Assembly: GCA_017651185.1 (NCBI GenBank)
Contig: JAGCDJ010000032.1
Coordinates: forward strand, 1 to 64,000
DNA: 64,000 nt
DNA from: Bacteroidales bacterium
GTDB lineage: Bacteria; Bacteroidota; Bacteroidia; Bacteroidales; ML635J-15
Direction of reading: 5' to 3'
The translations under genes were made by a program, and so were the position numbers. Below, piece after piece: positions 34,001-41,821 of this stretch. Position 1 is the first letter of the stretch. Each line of letters begins with the position of its first letter. Under the pieces are notes generated by a model. The model saw only the letters and a program-made list of their open reading frames with translations. It was not told the origin of the DNA and did no database searches.

Positions 34001-37000
34001 GCAACTGCCTTGTAAGTGCAAGTGGTAATCATTCAACCACTTCAGAGATAACTGCAACAGTAAATTACGATGAACCATTTGAGTTCTCGTTCTGGTACAA
34101 GGTTTCTTCTGAGTCTGGTTGGGATAAGTTCTATTTCTCTATTGATAATGAAGATAAAGTGTCTGGAGTTTCTGGCACTATAAATTGGACTAGATACACT
34201 TATACAATGCCTGCTGGTAGCCATGATTTATCATGGAGATACACAAAGGATGCTTCTGGATATGCTGGTAGCGACTGTGTTTGGATTGACGATGTAACAT
34301 TGCCAATGTATACTATGGTTTCCGGAGGAAATTCAAGCGTGGTTCTCTATAAGAATGATGTTGAACTTGCAACAGTTCCTGCAACCCAGACATCATACAC
34401 CGATGAAGGTCTTGAGGCTGGTAACTATTGCTACAAGGTTAAGACCATTTGCCGCGAAGGTAGCGAATCGGAATTCTCTGCTCCTGTATGCCAGGACATC
34501 AATGCTTGTCTAGCTGTTACTAATATGTCGGCTACAAATGTTACCGCAACATCCGCTACAATTAGCTGGACTCGTGGTGACGAAGTTGCTTGGAACATGA
34601 CAGTAAACGGCGGTTCGCCTATTGCTCTTACAGAGACAGATGTAACAGTTGACGCAAATGTTATTACTTATGCTCTTGCTGGTCTTGAACCAATGACCGA
34701 CTACACCGTTACAATTCAGTCGGATTGCGGTGGTTCGGTAAGCCAGTCAGTTGCTAGCGTTGATTTTACTACCGACCGTGTTCCTGCAACATTGCCATAT
34801 ACATGCGACTTCGAGAATGCTGTTGAAAACAATGGCTGGGTACGTGAAAATGGTGCATATACAAACAAGTGGTGTATTGGTACTGCAACAAACAATGGTG
34901 GAACAAAAGCTTTATATGTTTCTAACGATAATGGAACAACCAATGCTTATGGAGCATCTGCATCTTATGTATATGCATACAGGGAAATTGATTTCGCTTC
35001 AGCTGGTGAATATGTTGTTTCATTCGATTGGAAGGCTCGTGGAGAAACTGGTTGCTGGGATGCAATGTATGCAGCACTTGTGCCTTCAGGCATAGCCTGT
35101 CCACCTGCAAGCAACATTACCAGTAGCACAAATTCATTGCCGACTGGATATATAAATGTAGCTGATGTTTCGCAAAGTTACAATACTACAGGAGTATTCT
35201 TGTGGACTAATACTGAGAGCGGTTGGATTACTTCAACTATGACTATTGACATTCAGACATCTGGTGTTTATACTCTCGTGTTCTATTGGAAGAACGATGG
35301 TAGTGGCGGAAGCAATCCTCCTGCTGCAGTTGACAACATCAACATTCATGCTCTTACCTGCCCGACAGTTGGCGACCTTGCTGCTGCACCTGCAAATATT
35401 ACAAGCAACTCTGCTGTAATAACATGGACAGAACGTGGTACTGCCGAAGCATGGGAAGTTATTGTTTCGGCATCGGAAATAACCAATTTTGCATCAGCAA
35501 CTGCAGTTCCTGTAACAGAGGAAACATATCCTGCTACTGGTCTTAATGCAGAAACTACCTATCATGTATATGTACGCGCAAACTGCGGTACTGACGAAAA
35601 TAGTCAGTGGGCACACGCAACATTTACAACTGTTGCAAGTTGCCCTGTTCCTGATGGTTTGGCAACTTCCGAACTTTCCGGTTCGTCTGCAACTATCACA
35701 TGGAACGGTTACACAGCAAGCAACTGGACTTTGGAATACAGACTTGGAACAACAGGTGACTGGACAGTTGTTGCAGGCTTGGATGCCGCTACCTATACTA
35801 TTACAGGTCTTGATGGACAGACAACTTACAATGTAAGAGTTAAGGCAGTTTGCGATGATGACGCAGTAAGTGCATATTCATCAATCTTGAGTTTCGCTAC
35901 TACATGTGCAGCAATAACAGAGTTGCCATGGGAAGACAGTTTTGAAAATGGAATTGACTGCTGGACTTTGGTTGATGCAGATGGTGACGGTTACCAATGG
36001 CAAAATGCTTCTGCAGCTTTCTCGCCGTATGAAGGTTCTTCCGCAATGGCATCTGCTTCATATGACAACAATGTTGGGGCATTGACTCCAGAAAACTGGT
36101 TAATTTCGCCTGCAATCGACCTTACATCTCAGAGCGGAACAATAAAGTTGTCGTACTATGTTAAGGGTCAGGATGTAACAGATTTCCATGAACGTTATAA
36201 GGTTGCAGTTTCTACAACTAATACAGAAATTGCAAGTTTTGCAACCGAATTTGAAGAAACTCTTAACTCAAATGTATGGGATGTACGTACAGTTGATCTG
36301 TCTCAATATGCTGGACAGACAATTTATATTGCATTTGTTCACTATGAGTGCACAGATCAATATTGGTTGGTACTTGATGATGTAAAAGTATTCATCGACA
36401 ACAGTACTGATGCAGCAGTAACAGCAGTATCCGGTCCTTCGCACGGTGACTACTCGACCTGCGCATTGACCAATGCAGAAGAGATTACGGTTACTATTCT
36501 CAACAATGGTGGTTCTGCAATAAGCGACTTCGAAGTATCTTATACTATCAATGATGGTACTCCAGTAACCGAAACTGTTACAACTCCTATTGATCCTGCT
36601 CAGACATATGACTACACATTTGTACAGACCGCTGACCTCTCAGAAGTAGGCGAATACACTATTACTGCAAATGTTTACCTTACTGGTGATGAAAATGCAG
36701 ACAACAATAATGCAAGCATGTCTATTACAACTGGTGATGCAATTATTAGAATTCATGCACTTACAGATAATGGCGGTGGACAGTCTTGGGTTGTTACAAA
36801 CACATTAACAGATGAGGTTGTTGCAGAGAGAACTTCTAGATGGGAATGGAATGTTGAAATTAACGATTATGCTTGTGTTGATGCAAGTCAGTGCTATAGT
36901 ATAGTTGTTAGTGATGAAAGTGGTGGTATGACAGGTGATACTTATGTTGAAATCCTCTACAATGGCGAACAGGTTGCTGGTAGCACCGAGCCGGGTAGCT

Positions 37001-40000
37001 TCAACGATTATACATTGGTTGCTGAAAGATTCACTCCTGAATGCGATGTATTCACAATCAACGCTTCAGTAAATGGCGACTTCGGTTCTATCGAACCATC
37101 AGGCGTAGTTGTAGTTTCAAACGGTGACTCACAGATATTCAATATGATTCCTTGGGATGGTTTCGCACTATCTAGTCTCTTGGTAGATGGCGTTGAACAA
37201 CTGTCGCAGGTTGTAAACAACACCTATACATTCGAAAATGTAAGTGATAACCACACTATCGTTGCAACCTTCGATGTTGCTCATACAATTACAGCAACAG
37301 CTGGTGCAAACGGTAGCATTAGTCCAGAAGGTCAGGTTTCTGTTGGAAACGGTGGCAGTCAGACTTTCACAGTTACTGCTAATGAAGGTTACATCATCTC
37401 GAGCGTACTTATTGACGAAACTAATGAACAAATAACATCGGGTTCTGTACTTACAACATTCACATATCAGTTTACCAATGTAACAGAAAACCGTAGAATC
37501 GATGCATTGTTCGGACAGGCAGAAGACCATACTATTACAGCAACTGCTGGCAATGGTGGTTCTATATCGCCGAACGGTGATGTTTCTGTTCCTTACAACG
37601 GTACTCAGGCATTCACAATTACACCTGATGAAGGTTACAGCATTGAAAGCGTAATTCTTGAACAAGGAACACCAAACGAAGTCAATGTAACAGCTCAACT
37701 TGTTGATAATGTTTACACATTCACCAATGTTGTTGCAGCTCATACAATCAATGCCTATTTCTCAGCAAACAGCTACAACTTGACAATACATTATGTATAT
37801 GCAGCAACCGGTGAAACTGCGGCTCCAGATCATACAGAAGCCGTTGCATACGGTACTGAATATTCGGTAGAGTCACCTGTTATCACCAATTATGTTGCCG
37901 ACCAACTTGTTGTTACAGGTACAATGCCGGCAAATGATTATGAAGTAACTGTTTCTTACACTTTCAATGGTCAGACATTCACCATTACAGCAACTGCTGG
38001 CGAAGGTGGTACAATCACTCCTGCAGAAGCAACTGTTGAGGAAGGTGGTAGCGCAGATTTCACTATCGTAGCCGATGAACACTACAGAATTGCAAGCGTA
38101 ATAGTTGATCCTAACGATGCAAACGAAGATGTAACAGCATACCTCGTTAACGGTGTTTACACATTCACAAATGTAACCGCCGACCATGTTATTGTTGCAA
38201 ACTTCGAGCAAATACCTAATTACATTATTACAGCAACTGCTGGCAATGGTGGTACAATAACTCCGGCTGAAGCAACTGTTGAGGAAGGTGGTAGCGCAGA
38301 ATTCACTATCACAGCCGAAAACGGTTACAGCATTGAAAGCGTTATAGTTGATCCGGAAACAGCAAACGAAAATGTAACAGATCAGCTTGTTAACGGTGTT
38401 TACACATTCACCAATGTTGTTGCTGACCATACAATTAACGCTTCATTTGCAGCAAACAGCTACAACTTGACAATACATTATGTATATGCCGACAACACAA
38501 CTGCTGGTGCTGACTACACAGCACAAGTAGCTTACGGTGCTGAATATTCGGTAGAATCTCCAGCTATCGCAGGTTACACTGCAACCCCGCAGGTTGTTTC
38601 TGGCACAATGCCGGCAGAAGATGTTGAAGTAACTGTTACCTACAATGTAAACAACTACAACTTGACAATACATTATGTATATGCCGACAACACAACTGCA
38701 GCAGATGACCATACTGAAACATTGGCATTCGGTGCTGAATATTCGGTTGAATCACCTGCTATCACTGGTTACACTGCTGACCAGACAACAGTTTCAGGCA
38801 CAATGCCAGCACAGGATGTTGAAGTAACTGTTACATACGGTGTAAACAGCTACAACTTGACAATACATTATGTATATGCTGACAACACTCAGGCATTCGC
38901 CGATTCAGTAATAACTGTTGTTTACGATACAGAATACTCGGTAGAATCTCCTGCACTCGTAGGATACACTGCTGAACCGCTTGTTGTTGCAGGTACAATG
39001 CCAGCAAATGATGTTGAAGCAACTGTTACCTACACTATCAATACCTACACTATCACAGCAACAGCTGGTGATAACGGAAATATCACTCCGAGTGGTACTG
39101 TTGAAGTAACCTATGGTAGCAGTCAGTCGTTCACTATCACTCCTGATACGGATTACCGCGTATTGAGTCTCTTGGTTGACAATAACGAGGCAATCAATGA
39201 TCTTGTTGATGGTGTTTACACATTCACTAATGTAATAGCTGACCACACTATCGCAGTTACATTTGTTCATGAGTCTGCTAACTCCTACACAATTACCGCA
39301 TCTGCAGGTGCTAATGGTACTATAACCCCAAGCGGTACGATAGAAGTTATTGAACATGAAGACAAGGCATTCACAATTACACCTGACGAAGGTTACAGCA
39401 TTGCTAGCGTATTGGTTGACAATGCAGAGGCAATCACCGCTCTTGTTGACAATGTTTACACTTTCACTGATGTAACAGCAGACCACACTATCGAAGCTGC
39501 TTTCAGTGTTAACAGCTACAACTTGACAATACATTATGTAAATGCTGCTAACAATGCAACTCTTGAAGATGACTACACTGCACAAGTAGCATACGGTGCT
39601 GCATACTCGGTAGAATCTCCAGTTATCGCTGGTTACACAACCGAGCAGTTGGTAGTAGAAGGCACAATGCCAGCACATGATGTTGAAGTAACTGTTACCT
39701 ACAATGTCAACAGCTACACATTGACAATACATTATGTATATGCTGACCAGACTGAAGCTCGTCCGGATTACACTTCACAGGTTGTATACGGTGCAGAATA
39801 TTCGGTTGAATCTCCAGCTATCATAGGTTACACTGCTGACCAGACAACAGTTGCAGGCACAATGCCAGCAGAAGATGTTATAGTAAATGTTATCTACAAT
39901 GTCAACAGCTACAACTTGACAATACATTATGTATATGCCGACAACACAACAGCATTTACCGATTCAGTAATAACTGTTGTTTACAACACAGAATACTCGG

Positions 40001-41580
40001 TAGAGTCACCTGCACTCGCAGGATACACTGCTGATCCGCTTGTTGTTGCAGGTACAATGCCAGCAAATGATGTTGAAGCAACTGTTACCTACACTGCAAA
40101 CAACTACACTTTGACAATACATTATGTAAATGCAGCAGACAATGCTCCTCTTGCAGATGACTATACTGCACAAGTAGCATACAATGCTACATACTCGGTA
40201 GAATCACCAGTTATCGCTGGTTACACAACCGAGCAGTTGGTAGTTTCAGGCATAATGCCAGCACAGGATGTTGAAGTAACTGTTACCTACAACGTAAACA
40301 GCTACAACTTGACAATACATTATGTATATGCCGACAACACAACAGCATTCACCGATTCAGTAATAACTGTAGTTTACAACACAGAATACTCGGTAGAATC
40401 TCCTGCACTCGCAGGATACACTGCTGATCCGCTTGTTGTTGCAGGTACAATGCCAGCAAATGATGTTGAAGCAACTGTTACCTACACTGCAAACAGCTAC
40501 ACTTTGACAATACATTATGTAAATGCTGCAGACAATGCTCCTATTGCAGATAACTATACTGCACAAGTAGCATACAATGCTACATACTCGGTAGAATCAC
40601 CAGTTATCGCTGGTTACACAACAGAGCAGTTGGTTGTTTCAGGCACAATGCCGGCACAAGATGTTGAAGAAACTGTTTACTACAATGTCAACAACTACAA
40701 CTTGACAATACATTATGTATATGCCGACAACACCCAAGCATTCGCCGATTCTGTAATAAGTGTTGCTTACAACACTGCATACTCGGTAGAATCTCCTGCT
40801 CTTGCAGGTTACACTGCAACCCCGCAGGTTGTTTCAGGCACAATGCCAGCACAGGATGTTGAAGCAACTGTTACATACACTGCAAACAACTACACTTTGA
40901 CAATACATTATGTAAATGCTGCTGACAATGCTCCTCTTGCAGATGACTACACCGCACAATTGGCATACGGTGCTGCATATTCGGTAGAATCACCAGTTAT
41001 CGCTGGTTACACAACCGAGCAGTTGGTAGTAGAAGGCACAATGCCTGCACAGAATGTCGAAGTAACTGTTCAATACAATGTCATCGCTTACATAATCAAT
41101 GCAACAGCAGGTGAAAACGGAACCATTACTCCGAGTGGCGAAGTAAGTGTTAACGAAGGTGCAAGTCAGACCTTCACAATTACTCCTGACGAGGGATACC
41201 GTATTGAATCTGTAATTGTTGATGGTGTAAATGTTATTGACGAAATTATTGACTTTATGTACACTTTCTACAATGTTAGAGAAAACCACACTATCAATGT
41301 TACCTTCACCGATGGTAGTGCAGTTGACGAATACGCTGCTGGTTCGATGTCGGTTTACCCGAACCCGAACAACGGTATGTTCAGCATCGACTTCAGCCGC
41401 ATCGAAGGTGATGTTACCTACCAGCTCATCAATGCTAACGGTGCAGTTGTTGAAACTCGCGACATTAACGTGATGGATGGTGAAACCATGAACTTCAACT
41501 ATGACCTCCGTCCAGGTGCTTACTTCGTAAGAATTATCAGCGCTGACAAGGTTTACGTTGAGCAGATTGTTGTTGAATAA
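28012..41580 (+). CDS. Giant multidomain T9SS-secreted surface protein
   Basis: A 4522-residue protein exported by a signal peptide (residues 1-25, ending GGRLVAQ) and then by type IX secretion. In order: an N-terminal beta domain (26-195); eleven fibronectin-III-like modules, mostly starting with Cys, spread over about 198-2635; a DSYGDGWNGN domain near 675; cleaved-adhesin/choice-of-anchor-J-like domains near 862, 1289, 1567, 2260 and 2637; two DUF5018-like segments near 1016-1190; and a CARDB-like domain near 2800. InlB-B-like repeats (TATAGxxGxITPxG) and twelve MucBP-like 65/66-residue repeats (LTIHYVxA) cover about 3013-4440. The C-terminal type A sorting domain (4444-4522) begins MSVYPNPNNGMF. 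It is probably an adhesin or surface fibre. No enzymatic domain is seen. Confidence 0.88.
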   Translation: MRKFLLATMAILWLLTVFGGRLVAQENIAVWKFPTGDYSVTCVSDLISESDCDISYVGSVNNGTNSSNTLLCSDTDNTRSLQITGLDGGSITFKISTLPFNGISVSYDLRCHPNMTDHGYPNYNWSYSLDGTNFTDAPAETAVTDFTATTFTQQTADFSSITALNGKSEVYFRLTMSGATSANVASNLDNVVFLGTAMTCLTPVGLTAVADDAPTEALISWNPGGANEESYTLIYYTGNLSETNLNSMVANNSTYMRANVTSPYTLTGLTANTTYYIYVRANCGDGDNSLWANTTVHTPAVCAISGLAASSIMGSTASLSWTTEAANTMVRVFSAAKDNPWETTDGLFLEETVNGTSYDLAGLSFSTTYYVYAKSVCSANNISETVSTSFTTSFADGVITVGTATGTSSYLPTNSYYNYSLTEQIYTAAEIGTTGSIESVSFYNSGSTYTRSISLYMLSTDKETFTSATDWVAVSSSNLVFSGSVTFTSGTWTTIVLTNSFEYLGGDNNLLIAFDDNTGDYDGSMNINTFSATNQSLYIYSDYTDYNPESPTFSGTRPASKNQIMLAIEPFSSCPKPVGLVASNINVASATITWLAGGDETAWTLKYGVSGFDVENDGTEIAGLTTPSYALSGLNAATSYDVYVKAVCGENNESSWKQMTFNTSICAPEDMCEIHYSLTDSYGDGWNGNAINVIDVATSEVLATLTMSNGSSLTGSLAICDGRAIRFEYVTGSYSYETSYEITDVSGTTIFSGEDALDEPVLYTMDCPDCMPVSNITIAGLTTTSASVSWTSGNSSWQYQLNDGEITTVDARTIDLTGLTANTQYTITIRAICGVDEYSDWATATFRTECDVFVVDAEHPFTEDFTSVTAPDLPYCWSYNDANSDGDYWKSYYNAVRLYTDGNSGNNDDYLILPAFELNGSYVLNYDVMAYSSGEPNDYRVVLSTTGFAPEDFTVVLKDLETVDYTTYQTKEVEINDYNGTVYIAMHVPQGGLDGWYLYFDNFVLRQKSSAAEITAFSFAEEAELADIDREHATVTCLVSHSTESLTGLVPTIEISENATIAPESGVAQDFTGPVTYTVTAEDGTTTKEWTVNVSKVATASSAKDILSFSFSGQLGESVIDATEHTVLAYAAWNYDFTNNITPTITVSPLATITPESGEAQNFANPVTYRVVAEDESYQDWVVTIVNDPNACVNPLPATFVVSDLTSSTATVAWERRYIETSYNVKVSTTAISVSDIATTDGDFYNGVVNDTVIALTGLAENTLYYVYVQSACGIETWVSKSFRTIVTPATIPYIYAFEDATENDKWVRENGTQTNQWYIGTASSNGGNGLYISNDGGQSNAYTISSSYASYVYAYRTIDMTVGDYVVSYDWKGTGESSYDYMRVFFVPSATVLTAGSANGINTTNVPNGWIALDGASKLNLQSSWQSKTVTVGVNAAGTYNLVFYWRNDTGGGSNPPASVDNISVTKITCPVVADIETDNITTTSADITWTERGTATAWDVVFSATALTDEQLAAATPEPVNAASYQATGLTQNTPYYIYVRAHCSDDDQSDWVASQFRTECGEQAIPYSQNFNDYTATSYSTAGVMPDCWDVNYSGTSNSYSPHVCNYTYYAPSSDNYLVMVAAHNETVGENSYAILPTVAGGYANRYIEFETRISSTTLGSLSLGYMDGDNFTVLRSVATTTTGTQFSYVVPNTVPVAAKLAFRFTGSSTSYAYLGIDNVLVRDTYTDNTILSYAATTEQGDAICAVDNDAHTISVVLRSGYVAGAAVSQVLTVNEEHATAKQQIGGYFVDVPATFSWYMTTADTTLSFKVIAENGDEQPYTATVTVESCAAPSALVAEQTSLTNVNCSWTPAEGTTAWNFYYSTTQMTTAALDALTASDYTTVNTASASATVVGETTYYWYVRADCGGSYSAWMESSFTTWENCVAPTNLTTTVINDNDIVVSWNVQDNLPLAEAFGIGTDSFERDVISEGSLTYTNGTYPWSIVSTGAHSGSNCLVSASGNHSTTSEITATVNYDEPFEFSFWYKVSSESGWDKFYFSIDNEDKVSGVSGTINWTRYTYTMPAGSHDLSWRYTKDASGYAGSDCVWIDDVTLPMYTMVSGGNSSVVLYKNDVELATVPATQTSYTDEGLEAGNYCYKVKTICREGSESEFSAPVCQDINACLAVTNMSATNVTATSATISWTRGDEVAWNMTVNGGSPIALTETDVTVDANVITYALAGLEPMTDYTVTIQSDCGGSVSQSVASVDFTTDRVPATLPYTCDFENAVENNGWVRENGAYTNKWCIGTATNNGGTKALYVSNDNGTTNAYGASASYVYAYREIDFASAGEYVVSFDWKARGETGCWDAMYAALVPSGIACPPASNITSSTNSLPTGYINVADVSQSYNTTGVFLWTNTESGWITSTMTIDIQTSGVYTLVFYWKNDGSGGSNPPAAVDNINIHALTCPTVGDLAAAPANITSNSAVITWTERGTAEAWEVIVSASEITNFASATAVPVTEETYPATGLNAETTYHVYVRANCGTDENSQWAHATFTTVASCPVPDGLATSELSGSSATITWNGYTASNWTLEYRLGTTGDWTVVAGLDAATYTITGLDGQTTYNVRVKAVCDDDAVSAYSSILSFATTCAAITELPWEDSFENGIDCWTLVDADGDGYQWQNASAAFSPYEGSSAMASASYDNNVGALTPENWLISPAIDLTSQSGTIKLSYYVKGQDVTDFHERYKVAVSTTNTEIASFATEFEETLNSNVWDVRTVDLSQYAGQTIYIAFVHYECTDQYWLVLDDVKVFIDNSTDAAVTAVSGPSHGDYSTCALTNAEEITVTILNNGGSAISDFEVSYTINDGTPVTETVTTPIDPAQTYDYTFVQTADLSEVGEYTITANVYLTGDENADNNNASMSITTGDAIIRIHALTDNGGGQSWVVTNTLTDEVVAERTSRWEWNVEINDYACVDASQCYSIVVSDESGGMTGDTYVEILYNGEQVAGSTEPGSFNDYTLVAERFTPECDVFTINASVNGDFGSIEPSGVVVVSNGDSQIFNMIPWDGFALSSLLVDGVEQLSQVVNNTYTFENVSDNHTIVATFDVAHTITATAGANGSISPEGQVSVGNGGSQTFTVTANEGYIISSVLIDETNEQITSGSVLTTFTYQFTNVTENRRIDALFGQAEDHTITATAGNGGSISPNGDVSVPYNGTQAFTITPDEGYSIESVILEQGTPNEVNVTAQLVDNVYTFTNVVAAHTINAYFSANSYNLTIHYVYAATGETAAPDHTEAVAYGTEYSVESPVITNYVADQLVVTGTMPANDYEVTVSYTFNGQTFTITATAGEGGTITPAEATVEEGGSADFTIVADEHYRIASVIVDPNDANEDVTAYLVNGVYTFTNVTADHVIVANFEQIPNYIITATAGNGGTITPAEATVEEGGSAEFTITAENGYSIESVIVDPETANENVTDQLVNGVYTFTNVVADHTINASFAANSYNLTIHYVYADNTTAGADYTAQVAYGAEYSVESPAIAGYTATPQVVSGTMPAEDVEVTVTYNVNNYNLTIHYVYADNTTAADDHTETLAFGAEYSVESPAITGYTADQTTVSGTMPAQDVEVTVTYGVNSYNLTIHYVYADNTQAFADSVITVVYDTEYSVESPALVGYTAEPLVVAGTMPANDVEATVTYTINTYTITATAGDNGNITPSGTVEVTYGSSQSFTITPDTDYRVLSLLVDNNEAINDLVDGVYTFTNVIADHTIAVTFVHESANSYTITASAGANGTITPSGTIEVIEHEDKAFTITPDEGYSIASVLVDNAEAITALVDNVYTFTDVTADHTIEAAFSVNSYNLTIHYVNAANNATLEDDYTAQVAYGAAYSVESPVIAGYTTEQLVVEGTMPAHDVEVTVTYNVNSYTLTIHYVYADQTEARPDYTSQVVYGAEYSVESPAIIGYTADQTTVAGTMPAEDVIVNVIYNVNSYNLTIHYVYADNTTAFTDSVITVVYNTEYSVESPALAGYTADPLVVAGTMPANDVEATVTYTANNYTLTIHYVNAADNAPLADDYTAQVAYNATYSVESPVIAGYTTEQLVVSGIMPAQDVEVTVTYNVNSYNLTIHYVYADNTTAFTDSVITVVYNTEYSVESPALAGYTADPLVVAGTMPANDVEATVTYTANSYTLTIHYVNAADNAPIADNYTAQVAYNATYSVESPVIAGYTTEQLVVSGTMPAQDVEETVYYNVNNYNLTIHYVYADNTQAFADSVISVAYNTAYSVESPALAGYTATPQVVSGTMPAQDVEATVTYTANNYTLTIHYVNAADNAPLADDYTAQLAYGAAYSVESPVIAGYTTEQLVVEGTMPAQNVEVTVQYNVIAYIINATAGENGTITPSGEVSVNEGASQTFTITPDEGYRIESVIVDGVNVIDEIIDFMYTFYNVRENHTINVTFTDGSAVDEYAAGSMSVYPNPNNGMFSIDFSRIEGDVTYQLINANGAVVETRDINVMDGETMNFNYDLRPGAYFVRIISADKVYVEQIVVE
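37771..41083 (+). repeat. Twelve MucBP-like coding repeats, with a 393-bp higher-order unit
   Basis: Each unit carries TTGACAATACATTATGTA almost unchanged and is 195 or 198 bp long. Unit boundaries (AAC codon before the Tyr) include 38455, 38650, 38845, 39511, 39709, 39904, 40099, 40297, 40492, 40690 and 40885. From 39904 the units alternate 195 + 198 bp, giving three tandem 393-bp dimers ending at 41083. InlB-B-like repeats interrupt the array at about 37970-38450 and 39040-39510. Confidence 0.85.
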
Positions 41581-41600
41581 CAATTAGCAATCTAAAATAG

Positions 41601-41629
41601 AAAGGTCGCTCGAAAGAGCGGCCTTTTTT
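41601..41629 (+). terminator. Rho-independent terminator of the giant gene
   Basis: AAAGGTCGCTC-GAAA-GAGCGGCCTTT, an 11-bp stem with one T:G pair and a GAAA loop, then T-rich sequence. It lies 20 nt past the stop. Confidence 0.92.
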
Positions 41630-41645
41630 GTTTTTGTGTAGGCAT

Positions 41646-41725
41646 AGATTACTTCGTGAGGTTGCAAGCAGCGTTTCGGACAAGCGAACACACATGAACC
41701 TTTAGCTTACGCAGTGAAGCAAATA
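41646..41725. repeat. Interspersed repeat copy downstream of the giant gene
   Basis: AGATTACTTCGTGAGGTTGC and about 30 further bases closely match 27507-27556 on the other side of the giant gene. A tail CCTTTAGCTTACGCAGTGAAGC resembles the 11205 and 52210 elements. Confidence 0.6.
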
Positions 41726-41761
41726 ATGACGATGAATGGATGTTACGGACAATAATAACAA

Positions 41762-41792
41762 AAAACGACCGTCAAAATTCGACAGTCGTTTT
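41762..41792 (-). terminator. Rho-independent terminator of nrdJ
   Basis: On the minus strand ACGACTGTC and GACGGTCGT pair with one mismatch around a 7-nt loop, followed by TTTTTTG. It lies about 30 nt past the nrdJ stop. Confidence 0.8.
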
Positions 41793-41821
41793 CGTATCTA
41801 AATGACAGACTATAATCAATT

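Noticed and set aside
37168..39732. Long open frames on the minus strand opposite the repeat region of the giant gene
   Set aside because: They arise from the repeated codons of the plus-strand gene, encode Cys/Ser/Asn-rich low-complexity sequence and have no promoter or domain.
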